DNA of 61,021 bases from Bacillota bacterium (lineage in GTDB: Bacteria; Bacillota; Clostridia; Christensenellales; QAND01): contig QAND01000030.1 in NCBI GenBank assembly GCA_003150225.1, forward strand, positions 1 to 61,021, in the 5' to 3' direction. Every line of letters begins with the position of its first letter. The first letter of the stretch is position 1. The notes under the pieces are model-generated. The model had not been told where the DNA came from. It searched no databases and saw nothing but the letters and a program-made list of their open reading frames with translations. Below, piece by piece: positions 17,326 through 25,645 of the stretch. The position numbers and the translations under genes are program-made.

Positions 17326-18960
17326 ATGAACGACGAATTGCGGGAAAAGGCGCCCCGGCAGGATCAGGAGCTGATTGGCCGGGCCTATGAGCTCTTTGAC
17401 GACTTCTATGCTCAAACTGCCGAGCTTCGTATGAAATGGGAGGAGAACGAGGAACTGTATCGCACCAATCACTGGCGGCGCCAGGGCCAGAGGGACGACG
17501 AACCTCAGCCCGTGAATCCGGTGCTGTTCTCTACCATTGAGAGCATGCTGGCGGATATTATGGACAGCTATCCCCAGCCGGTGGTGCTGGCCCAGGAGGA
17601 GGGGGACGATGCTGTGGCGGAGACCCTATCCCAGGTGGTACGGTACATCCTCAAGCGCCGGCGGTACCGGACGGTATTCCGCAAGAAGGCCCGCCAGGCG
17701 CTAATCAAAGGAACGTCGGTCCAGGAGGTGTTCTGGGATACCGAGCTCTATGGCGGCCTGGGGGATGTGAACATCCGAAGCTGGGATGTAAAGCATTTTT
17801 TATTTGATCCCAAATGTGAGAACTTCCAGGAGGGCCGGGCCTGCTTCAAGTTTGGGTTCTTTACCAAGGAGTTTGTGGCCGACCGATATCCTTTTGCGCT
17901 TTCCATGGTACAGCCCGATACCTACAGCCCCTACGGCGGAGACGGGGACGAGCTGATGATGATGGAATATTGGTATAAGGAGCGGGACAGGGAGGGCGTC
18001 TCTCGGGTTCATATGGCGGTGCTCTGCGGGCACGCCCTTCTGTATGACAGCAAGCGGAGCCGGCCCGAGGGAATGTATGCCCACGGAAAGTATCCATTTG
18101 TAATGGAATCCCTCTATCCCTTGGAGGGGATGCCGGCGGGGCTTTCGGTGGTGGATGTGCTGAAAAACCTACAATTATACGCCGATCAATTGGATCAGAT
18201 CATCCTCAAAAACGCCCTTATGAGCGGGAAGGCCAGGATGCTTGTCAGCCGCAGTGCCGAGGTGGAAGAGGACGCCCTGTTGGATTGGAACCGGGAGGTG
18301 GTACGGGCTTCCCGCATCGATGAGAACAGCCTTCGCTGGATGCAGCCCGCTCCCCTAAATCCTTATGTGGTGACCCACTATGACCGGAAGCTGGACGCCA
18401 TTAAGGAGGAGAGCGGCCAGACCATGTTTGCCCGAGGGGAGACGGGAAAAGGGGTTACGGCGGCCACCTCTATCCTGGCCCTTCAAGAGGCGGGAAACAA
18501 GCGAAGCCGTCTTATCATTGAGCAGATGTACGATGGCTTTGAGCAGCTCGTTCGGATGGTCATCGACGTCATCGGGGAGTGCTACGATGAGGAGCGGTAT
18601 TTCCGTATTCGGGGGGAGGGAAGCGATGAGACGGTGGCCCTTTCCTCCCAGATGCTCACCCGGGATTATGGTGAGGGTGAGGGGTACATCGAGTTTGACG
18701 TGTCGGTGGAGGTGGAAAAGCAGTCCCCTTACCGCAGCGTGTATCAGAACGAGCTGGCGCTTCAACTCTTGGCGGCAGGAGTCATCGAGCGGGAGGAATG
18801 CCTTGCCATGATGTCATTTGTGGGCAAGGAAAAGGCTATGGCCAGCCTCATGGAGAAGCGGAACCGGGCGCGAATGGAGGCGTTGGCGTCTGGGTATGAA
18901 ATGGGTCTTTCCCAGCAGGAAGATGAAATGCCATCGGGAATGAAACTCCCTATGATATAG
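17326..18960 (+). CDS. Phage portal protein (P22-like superfamily)
   Basis: A 544-residue portal, the dodecameric ring at the capsid vertex. It is rich in alpha-helix, with an acidic N-terminal region and repeated conserved segments: PVNPVLFSTIESMLADIMDSYPQ (near 62-84), the middle ALIKGTSVQEVFW and DVKHFLFDP, and the late GVTAATSILALQEAGNKRSR helix. It starts 11 bases after the large terminase stop with AAGGAGG upstream. Length and position fit short-tailed phage portals. Confidence 0.85.
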   Translation: MNDELREKAPRQDQELIGRAYELFDDFYAQTAELRMKWEENEELYRTNHWRRQGQRDDEPQPVNPVLFSTIESMLADIMDSYPQPVVLAQEEGDDAVAETLSQVVRYILKRRRYRTVFRKKARQALIKGTSVQEVFWDTELYGGLGDVNIRSWDVKHFLFDPKCENFQEGRACFKFGFFTKEFVADRYPFALSMVQPDTYSPYGGDGDELMMMEYWYKERDREGVSRVHMAVLCGHALLYDSKRSRPEGMYAHGKYPFVMESLYPLEGMPAGLSVVDVLKNLQLYADQLDQIILKNALMSGKARMLVSRSAEVEEDALLDWNREVVRASRIDENSLRWMQPAPLNPYVVTHYDRKLDAIKEESGQTMFARGETGKGVTAATSILALQEAGNKRSRLIIEQMYDGFEQLVRMVIDVIGECYDEERYFRIRGEGSDETVALSSQMLTRDYGEGEGYIEFDVSVEVEKQSPYRSVYQNELALQLLAAGVIEREECLAMMSFVGKEKAMASLMEKRNRARMEALASGYEMGLSQQEDEMPSGMKLPMI

Positions 18961-18991
18961 GGTAGGCGGAACAATCGAAGGAGGAATTGCC

Positions 18992-19618
18992 ATGGAAACG
19001 GTCGATATGGAGTTTGTGGACGACGCACAGGAACAACGGACGGAACCGGTTTTGGAGGAGTCCCAAGAGGGGTTCTATAAAAGCCAGAAGGAGGTAGACC
19101 GGGCCTTTGCACTCCGGCTGGCCGCCGAACGGAAAAAGTGGGAACGGGAGCGGCTGGCCGCAGAGCCTTCTGCCAGCGGAGCGGAGAATCTGGAATTGAA
19201 TCGCAATGAGGCACCTACGGGCGAGGAAATGGAACCCGACGCCGGGGAGATGGACCTCATGGAGCAGAAGCGGTTTCTCATGAGCGTGGTGGAGGCAGAG
19301 GGGGAGATTCAGCGAGAGGATCCTTACTTTGACATGGAACAGGAGATCCGGCGAAACCCCATGTTTGCTCTGATGATTGCAAACGGCTATGATCCCCGGC
19401 GGGTCTATGAGTTCTTCTACCCCATCCGGGCCCGGGGAAACCTAAAAAAAGCGGTGGAGCGGGAGGTTATGGATCGCATCCGCCTGCGCAACCGCCGTCC
19501 TCTTACCATGGCCAGCCCCAACGCCGCCATGAACGTCCGGGACGTTTCCCGGATGAGCGACGAGGAGATCGGGCGCATCGACGCCCGGGTGAAGCGGGGG
19601 GAGCGGGTTCGGCTTTAG
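18992..19618 (+). CDS. Scaffolding-like protein of the virion cassette
   Basis: A 208-residue, highly charged, mostly helical protein directly before the coat gene, the usual place for a scaffold. The N-terminal two thirds are acidic and low-complexity (Glu-rich around residues 1-110). The C-terminal third is basic (LKKAVEREVMDRIRLRNRR, then RVKRGERVRL), which suits coat binding as in known scaffolds. No sequence family is recognised; the role is inferred from composition and position. Confidence 0.65.
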   Translation: METVDMEFVDDAQEQRTEPVLEESQEGFYKSQKEVDRAFALRLAAERKKWERERLAAEPSASGAENLELNRNEAPTGEEMEPDAGEMDLMEQKRFLMSVVEAEGEIQREDPYFDMEQEIRRNPMFALMIANGYDPRRVYEFFYPIRARGNLKKAVEREVMDRIRLRNRRPLTMASPNAAMNVRDVSRMSDEEIGRIDARVKRGERVRL

Positions 19619-19660
19619 CCGGATCCGAAGCCTCCTAGGAAATTTTGAGGAGGAATGACT

Positions 19661-20860
19661 GTGGCGCTTCAAACCAACTTAACCACCAGTGCTGCCATCA
19701 GCAGCACCATGCAGACCTATTATGATAAAAAATTGCTCATCAATGCCAAGCCCAACCTGGTGCATCAGTCCTTTGGCCAGAAGGTGGTGCTGCCCAAGAA
19801 TGCCGGAAAGTCCATTACCTTCCGGAAATGGACTCCGTTTCCTGCTCTGACCACCCCCCTGATCGAGGGAACCGTGCCCGACGGCCAGTCCTTGGAGATG
19901 ACCAACGTGCCTGCTGCTATCGATCAATATGGCGGGTATGTGGCGGTTTCCGACCTTTTGGATTTGACCGCTCTAGACCCGGTGATCAACGACAGCGTGG
20001 AACTGATGGGGGATCAGGGCGGCCTGACGGTGGACCAGATTGTCCGGGACGTACTGGCCGGCGGCACCAACGTCCAGTTTGCCGATGATAAGACCCAGCG
20101 TTTGGAGCTGGGATATGTGGATGAAAACGGCAAAATGGGGGGCGTTCTGACGGTAGATGAGATCCGGAAAGCCGTTCGTACCCTGAAGAAAAACCGGGCT
20201 CCTCAGTTCGTCCGAGGCGGCAAGGGGTATTATGTGGCCATCGTGGGGCCTGAGACCACCTATGACCTGCAGAGCGATCCCATGTGGCAGGATGTTTCCA
20301 AATATGCCGGTGGGGAACAGATCTTTGAAGGGGAGATCGGGAAGCTTTTTGGCGTGGTGTTTGTGGAATCCAGCCATGCCATCATCAAGCAGCCTTCTCC
20401 TCTGCTTCAAAGCGCCCCTGCTATGCGATTTGAAAGCATGACCAACGGCGTATGCAATGTGGATTGCAGCATCCGGGCGGATGAGGTGGCAAAGCTGATC
20501 AACCGGACCGTCACGGTGGGGAACCATGTGAGCACCATCACCAACTGCAATACCTCGGAAAAACGGATCAACCTGGCGGACACCAGCCTTACCATCGAGA
20601 CTCCCGGAGTCATTTATGACGGGGATGCCGGCCTAGGCGGCGCTACCATCAGCAATACCCTGGTATTTGGCAAGAATGCCTATGGCGTCATTGATATCGA
20701 GGGGGGCAACCTTCGGACCATCATTAAGCCCAAGGGCAGCGCCGGTACCGCTGATCCTCTGGATCAGATCTCTACTGTGGGCTGGAAGGTGGATGGGTTT
20801 GCCGCTAAGATTTTGCAGCCCCTATGGATGGTGCGCATTGAACACGCTGTAACCGACTGA
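19661..20860 (+). CDS. Major capsid protein, N4gp56 family
   Basis: A 399-residue coat protein. The N-terminal segment (TTSAAISSTMQTYYDKKLL, FGQKVVLPKNAGKSITFRKWTPFP) and AIDQYGGYVAVSDLLDLTALDPVI match the N4gp56-type HK97-fold major capsid family. GTG at 19661 is preferred: AGGAGG is 7 bases upstream, whereas the ATG at 19655 is only 1 base from it. The gene is intact. A strong hairpin follows it, which may set coat protein apart in expression level. Confidence 0.88.
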   Translation: MALQTNLTTSAAISSTMQTYYDKKLLINAKPNLVHQSFGQKVVLPKNAGKSITFRKWTPFPALTTPLIEGTVPDGQSLEMTNVPAAIDQYGGYVAVSDLLDLTALDPVINDSVELMGDQGGLTVDQIVRDVLAGGTNVQFADDKTQRLELGYVDENGKMGGVLTVDEIRKAVRTLKKNRAPQFVRGGKGYYVAIVGPETTYDLQSDPMWQDVSKYAGGEQIFEGEIGKLFGVVFVESSHAIIKQPSPLLQSAPAMRFESMTNGVCNVDCSIRADEVAKLINRTVTVGNHVSTITNCNTSEKRINLADTSLTIETPGVIYDGDAGLGGATISNTLVFGKNAYGVIDIEGGNLRTIIKPKGSAGTADPLDQISTVGWKVDGFAAKILQPLWMVRIEHAVTD

Positions 20861-20875
20861 TCCAATTTGGGAGAA

Positions 20876-20894
20876 CCCCGGCCTTTGGCCGGGG
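20876..20894 (+). terminator. Hairpin after the capsid gene
   Basis: Perfect stem CCCCGGCC-ttt-GGCCGGGG without a clean T-run. It may stabilise the coat mRNA or attenuate read-through into the connector genes. Confidence 0.5.
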
Positions 20895-20919
20895 AGTCTT
20901 CCCCTAAGGAGGAATCCAT

Positions 20920-21171
20920 ATGAACGTTAATACCACCAAATCTTTGGGGAAAAAGATACTGACCGAGGCTGAGATGGACGCGCTTTCCGCCCGGTGCGGG
21001 GAGAAGCTGGCGGGCTATCCTAAAGTCCGGGTGCGTATTCCGCTGGCGCCTGGAGAAGGGGATACTGTGGAGTGCGCTATCAACGGATACAATTTTATTA
21101 TCAAGCGGGGGGTTACCGTAGAGCTGCCCGAGCCGGTGGTTGATCTGTTGAGCAACGCCGGCGTTGTGTGA
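20920..21171 (+). CDS. Small virion-cassette protein, 83 aa
   Basis: An 83-residue protein of unknown function placed between the coat and connector genes. The C-terminal half is beta-rich (KVRVRIPLAPGEGDTVECAI, then NYNFIIKRGVTVELPEPVVDLL-like strands). Small genes at this site of N4gp56-coat phages often encode head decoration or completion proteins, but that is inference. AAGGAGG precedes the ATG. The next gene starts 7 bases after its stop. Confidence 0.65.
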   Translation: MNVNTTKSLGKKILTEAEMDALSARCGEKLAGYPKVRVRIPLAPGEGDTVECAINGYNFIIKRGVTVELPEPVVDLLSNAGVV

Positions 21172-21178
21172 GGGAGCC

Positions 21179-21715
21179 ATGAACGGCCGTGAGCTTGCCA
21201 CCCTGGTGTTGCGCAATATCGGGGAGGATGAGGATACCGTTACCTATGGGGAATACGCCGATCGTATCTATGCGGCGCTGAACGAGGCGTATCAGCAGGC
21301 GTGTGCGTTCCGATACCGGCCTCGAAAGAAGGTGGAGATTCTGCCTCAGGAGGAAAGTGTGATTTCCCTTGATAGTCTGCCGGAGGATTACTATGCGCCC
21401 CATTCCATCACGGATGGCCAGGGCTATGGGGTAATGTTTGCGTGGGAACCCGACGGCCTACGGCTTGGGCGGAAGTGCGATGTGGTTACGCTGGACTATA
21501 TCTACCGGCCTCCGGTGCTGGATGAAGACGTGACGCCGGTGCTACCCCCCGTGTTTCATACGGCTCTTGCGGACTACGCGGCCTTCCGCATCATGATTCC
21601 GGGGGGAAAGCAGCGCCAGGCCCGGGCGGACTTGTTTTATGCCAATTACCAGCGGGTAATGGTTCAGCTTACCCCCATGGGGGACGCTTGCACCTTTGTC
21701 AATCGATACCGATAG
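21179..21715 (+). CDS. Head-completion/connector protein (gp4 position)
   Basis: A 178-residue protein in the position and size class of the P22 gp4-type tail accessory factor that extends the portal. The N-terminal helical bundle (RELATLVLRNIGEDEDTVTY, RIYAALNEAYQQACAFRY) is typical of head-tail adaptor folds. It is followed by beta strands and a C-terminal helix. The ATG at 21179 is supported by GGGAG upstream. Call based on position, size and helical N-terminus. Confidence 0.6.
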   Translation: MNGRELATLVLRNIGEDEDTVTYGEYADRIYAALNEAYQQACAFRYRPRKKVEILPQEESVISLDSLPEDYYAPHSITDGQGYGVMFAWEPDGLRLGRKCDVVTLDYIYRPPVLDEDVTPVLPPVFHTALADYAAFRIMIPGGKQRQARADLFYANYQRVMVQLTPMGDACTFVNRYR

Positions 21716-21727
21716 GAGGAGAATCCT

Positions 21728-23110
21728 ATGGCGGACGCATATATCCTGGACTATTCCCGGTTTTCCGGGGTGGATCAGTCCTTATCCCAGCTGGATACCC
21801 CGCTCCATGCCACCCATGACGCCCAGAATATCACGGTTGCGGGAGGCATTCTTATGACTGCTCCCAATGACGAGGTGGTGTACGATCCACAAAAGGGGCC
21901 GGTTATGAGCATCATTCAGCGGGTTTGCCTGGACGCCGATGAAAAGCCCATCACCGAGCTGTATATCGCCACCGATACCAAGACCTACTGGCTGGATGAG
22001 TCCACCGGCAGCTGGGAGGAGACCCAGATCATCTACGACCAAACCCAGGGACGGTTTGACTATGTGAATTATTCCGTAGGGGATACCTATTACACCATTT
22101 TGGCAAACGGCTGTGAGGAGGTAGGGGTTTGGGATGGAGGCGGGTACTGCGAGAGTTTTGGACCTGAGACGGTATTTTCTAGCGTTTGTCTCCATTATGA
22201 GCGAATTTGGGGCACTGGGAATCCAGCGTACCATCAGCGGGTTTGGTATTCCGACGCCTATGAGGCCAACGACTGGTTTGGGGCGGGTTCCGGCAGCGTG
22301 GACGTATACAGTCCCACCACAGCAAAAACGGTGGCCATCCGAAGCTTATTTAATGAGATTGTGATCTTCAAGGATCGAGAGATCTTCCGGGTATATGGCA
22401 CCTATCCTTCTGAGTTTGGCGTGTCCAAGGTGGCAGGGGATTATGGCCCCGTCAACTGCTTTTCCATCGTATCCGCCATGGATCGGGTCTATTATATGAG
22501 CCGCAACGATGGCATTTGCTACTACGACGGCATGCGGACCCGGCCCTTGGGGGATGAGAAACTCCGCATCTTTTTTGAAAACCCCAACCTATGTCTTGAT
22601 CATTGCTGTGCTGCCGCCCTAGGAAGGAAGATCTACTTTGCGGTTTGTGAGGATGGGGATGGCGTCAACGATGCTCTACTGGAATACGACGTGGGCAAGC
22701 AGACCTATCTCATCCACAGGGGCGTGAACGCCAACTGCTTTCTGGTGGCCGACGGCACAATTCTATATGGCAGCCAGGATGGAAAAATCTACCGCATGGG
22801 CGCCCAAAAAACCGGACCGCGCAAAGCAGCCCATTGGAAAACGCCTGTTCATGATCTGGGAGCGAAATATACCCATAAGACCAGTACCGTGCTCTACGCC
22901 CATGTGCGGGGACAGGGAGAGCTGTCTGTTACAGCGGACTTTGGCGGCAGGGCACGGGAAAAACGGATCGCTCTCAGCGACCAGCTTACCCCGGTGCGCA
23001 TTCCCATCCGCGCTTTGGGGCGAACCGTTAGCTATACCTTCAGCAATGTGGAGGGTTCATCCTTTGAACTGCATGCGCCCCAGGTTGCTATTGAAATAGA
23101 CGAGGATTAG
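21728..23110 (+). CDS. Virion protein in gp10 (DNA-stabilisation) position
   Basis: A 460-residue protein rich in short beta strands and repeated Tyr/Trp-Gly segments (TDTKTYWLDESTGSWEE, YYTILANGCEEVGVWDGGGY, KDREIFRVYGTYPSEFGV, GDGVNDALLEYDVGKQTYL), suggesting a beta-propeller. P22 gp10, a propeller of about 470 residues that plugs the portal, occupies the same gene position. The similarity is in order, length and predicted fold, not in recognised motifs. GGAGG precedes the ATG. Confidence 0.55.
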   Translation: MADAYILDYSRFSGVDQSLSQLDTPLHATHDAQNITVAGGILMTAPNDEVVYDPQKGPVMSIIQRVCLDADEKPITELYIATDTKTYWLDESTGSWEETQIIYDQTQGRFDYVNYSVGDTYYTILANGCEEVGVWDGGGYCESFGPETVFSSVCLHYERIWGTGNPAYHQRVWYSDAYEANDWFGAGSGSVDVYSPTTAKTVAIRSLFNEIVIFKDREIFRVYGTYPSEFGVSKVAGDYGPVNCFSIVSAMDRVYYMSRNDGICYYDGMRTRPLGDEKLRIFFENPNLCLDHCCAAALGRKIYFAVCEDGDGVNDALLEYDVGKQTYLIHRGVNANCFLVADGTILYGSQDGKIYRMGAQKTGPRKAAHWKTPVHDLGAKYTHKTSTVLYAHVRGQGELSVTADFGGRAREKRIALSDQLTPVRIPIRALGRTVSYTFSNVEGSSFELHAPQVAIEIDED

Positions 23111-23123
23111 GAGAGGAGGTCCT

Positions 23124-24542
23124 ATGAGCGGATTTATCATTCCCAACCGAAATGTAAAGGGCTTGCCCAACAATGTGTTGGGATATGGCCAGGGATTTAC
23201 CTTTACCAGCACGGCGGGGTATCAGCGGATCACGGATTTTTCCGATCTCGCTCTCAAGACCCTCAATGACCAACTGGAGCAGCTTTGGGTAAGAACCCAG
23301 AGCCGGGATCCCCAGACCGGGGATTACAGCACCACCGCGTTGATGGTGGGGGCGGAGCTGGCCAATCCCCGCATCATGGGACGGGCGATGTTTGCTGGAA
23401 AGCCGCAGGTGCGGTATGTTTCCAGCGCTGGGAATGACAGCAACGACGGTTTAACGGAACAAACGCCATTCTGCAGCATCCTGTGCGCCCTCCAATCCCT
23501 GCCCATGATCTGCGACCAGGGAGCCGTTATCTATTGCGATGCGCCGTCCTCGGGCCGGTATTTTGAGCGTCTTTGGGCCAGCATTCCCTTTTGCGGCGAT
23601 CTAAGGATCGTGGGCCGCCAGCGAGTGACCTTCGTGGGCTCCATTCGCTTTGGACCGGCCTTTACTGGAACCATAGCCTTTGAAAATTTTGTGTTCCAGG
23701 GAACCTGTGAGAAACTGGTAGAGGTTGTATCTCCGGGAGCTTCAGTCAGCTTTCATACCTGCGATTTTGTGATGGGGGGCGATGGCTGCCGTGGTATCCT
23801 GGCGCGGGGCGGAAGCGTCGCCGCTTTAGGCTGTGGTTTTTACGGCTGCGGGTTGGGCGCCATAGAGGCTTGGGATATGGGGCGGATCGGCATGCACAAT
23901 TGCGTAGGATCCGGCAATGGATTTGCCCTGAAGGCAGAAGGATGCGCCATTGCGGTTCAGTCTGGAACCCGGCCGGTGGCAGTTACCCCTTCCATTGCTC
24001 AGGAGGGAGGTGTGATCCTGGGAACGGCCACAGCCTCCGCTGGTACGGCTGTAACGCATCTGGGGTACCGGGAGAGGGTGTTTTCCTCTACTGCTACCAT
24101 GAGCGCGTTGGATCTGGAGTTCTTAGAGGACCCCTCCCCTGCGCAGGGGAAGGACCGGGTGACTGGAAAGGAGTACAAGGGGTATTGGGTGTTCGATTCC
24201 CAGGATGTCATTACGCAGCTTTCGGGGAAGACCCCGGTGGCCGGGAGGATCCAATTAAAGCGAAAACCGGGCGCGGGAACCAAAGACCGGGTAAAGGTGT
24301 ATTTGTATTTACATAGCCATACAGGCCCCATGGGGGACGCCGTGGTAGGCGGTCCTTTGGGCAATGTGGCGTCGCTGGCGCCAGACGAGTCCCTGTGGGC
24401 GCCGGTGACGTCCGCGTCCATTCAGGCCATCCAGAGCGGCTATACCCGGGGATATGCCGTCTATTCGCCCATCAGCGGCGAGGAGTTGGAGTTCTATTCC
24501 CAGGCGGAGTATCCGGCCGATCTTTGGGTGGTGTACCAGTAA
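23124..24542 (+). CDS. Beta-helix tail-spike-like protein
   Basis: A 472-residue structural protein. Residues about 1-90 would attach to the particle. Residue 98 opens a pectate-lyase-like element (YVSSAGNDSNDGL, then TPF) characteristic of right-handed beta-helix proteins. Repeated short rungs follow (FTGTIAFENFVFQGTC, SFHTCDFVMGGDGC, AALGCGFYGCGLG). The C-terminal 150 residues form a separate beta-rich domain. It could be a receptor-binding spike or decoration. No catalytic residues can be named from sequence. Confidence 0.7.
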   Translation: MSGFIIPNRNVKGLPNNVLGYGQGFTFTSTAGYQRITDFSDLALKTLNDQLEQLWVRTQSRDPQTGDYSTTALMVGAELANPRIMGRAMFAGKPQVRYVSSAGNDSNDGLTEQTPFCSILCALQSLPMICDQGAVIYCDAPSSGRYFERLWASIPFCGDLRIVGRQRVTFVGSIRFGPAFTGTIAFENFVFQGTCEKLVEVVSPGASVSFHTCDFVMGGDGCRGILARGGSVAALGCGFYGCGLGAIEAWDMGRIGMHNCVGSGNGFALKAEGCAIAVQSGTRPVAVTPSIAQEGGVILGTATASAGTAVTHLGYRERVFSSTATMSALDLEFLEDPSPAQGKDRVTGKEYKGYWVFDSQDVITQLSGKTPVAGRIQLKRKPGAGTKDRVKVYLYLHSHTGPMGDAVVGGPLGNVASLAPDESLWAPVTSASIQAIQSGYTRGYAVYSPISGEELEFYSQAEYPADLWVVYQ

Positions 24543-24554
24543 GGAGGAGATACC

Positions 24555-25583
24555 ATGGCGTACAGCCAATATTATGGAAAATCCGGTGATTATATCAAAG
24601 AGATACAGAAGCTCCTAAACGATAAGGGGGCGGGGCTATCGGTGGACGGCGTCTGGGGGGATGAAACCGAGCGGGCTTATCAACAGCTGGGAAGCATCAC
24701 GGCCTCCTCCTCTCTTGGGGGATCCTCCGTCAGCACCCGCCAGAACAGCTATGGACTTTCTTATTATGATTATACGGCGCCCAGCGATGCACAGCTGCTG
24801 GAACGGGCGCAGGCCGCCGTCTCGGGGGAATACGACGCTATGCTGGCCGCTGAGGAGGAAAAAGCGCAACGGCTCACCGAGGCCCTTCAACGTTCCATCA
24901 GCGCCTTGGATCCGGCCTATCAGCAGCGCTTGGATCTTCTGGAGGAGCAGTTTAACGAGACCCGGGAGTATCTTGCTAACGATGCTTTGAAGCGGGGAAT
25001 GGGCCGAAGTACCCACTACCTAGGAATGGTGGACAAGGCCAGCGATAAGCACCTTACCATGGTGGATCGGATCAACCAGGAATACCGGGATCAGGTGGAC
25101 GCCATCAATCAGGAGATCTTGGATGTGCAGCGGGACTTGCTTAGCAACAAGGGGATGATCTCTGCCAAGCAGCAGAGCGCTATGCGAAAATACCTGGATC
25201 AGCTGATGGAGGATCGGGATGACCGTATCCTAGCTATGGTAAAGTACAACAACTCGGTGCGGGAGACCGAGCTTGCGTTGGCGGCAAAAGCCTCCAGCTC
25301 CTCCCGGAGCGGGGGCGGACGCAGCAGCGGAAGCAGCGGGAAATCCAGTTCCGGCTATTCCCAGAGTGTGCAGACGGAATGGGCACGGTTAACCAAGCCG
25401 GGCAAGATCGCATTTTTTGACCAGATTGCCGATGAGCTGTACAGCAAAGATCGAAGCCTTTATAGCAAGCTGAAGAACGACGTGGCCAGTTACCGCAAGC
25501 AGGGATATTTTGCAGCGGTAAACAAGGAATATAACTACTACACCGATACGGTGAAACCCTATCGTTATACCGGTCCGCGCTAA
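24555..25583 (+). CDS. Coiled-coil virion protein with peptidoglycan-binding-like domain
   Basis: A 342-residue protein, last in the cassette. Residues about 9-45 (GDYIKEIQKLLNDKGAGLSVDGVWGDET) match the PG_binding_1 helical repeat of cell-wall proteins. Residues about 90-230 form a long charged coiled coil. A Ser/Gly-rich linker follows near 235-260, then a compact C-terminal region. There is no visible lytic active site. It could be a needle, ejection or wall-anchoring protein. GGAGG precedes the ATG. Confidence 0.65.
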   Translation: MAYSQYYGKSGDYIKEIQKLLNDKGAGLSVDGVWGDETERAYQQLGSITASSSLGGSSVSTRQNSYGLSYYDYTAPSDAQLLERAQAAVSGEYDAMLAAEEEKAQRLTEALQRSISALDPAYQQRLDLLEEQFNETREYLANDALKRGMGRSTHYLGMVDKASDKHLTMVDRINQEYRDQVDAINQEILDVQRDLLSNKGMISAKQQSAMRKYLDQLMEDRDDRILAMVKYNNSVRETELALAAKASSSSRSGGGRSSGSSGKSSSGYSQSVQTEWARLTKPGKIAFFDQIADELYSKDRSLYSKLKNDVASYRKQGYFAAVNKEYNYYTDTVKPYRYTGPR

Positions 25584-25645
25584 GAAGCCGTATGCTTTTT
25601 TCCTTTACTGGAAACAATAGGAGAAAAGCGGGAGGGATGATGCGC

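Noticed and set aside
15358..25583. Complete prophage with att sites
   Set aside because: No integrase, excision, repressor, replication or lysis genes and no obvious direct repeats at the ends were found, so I do not call it an intact prophage.
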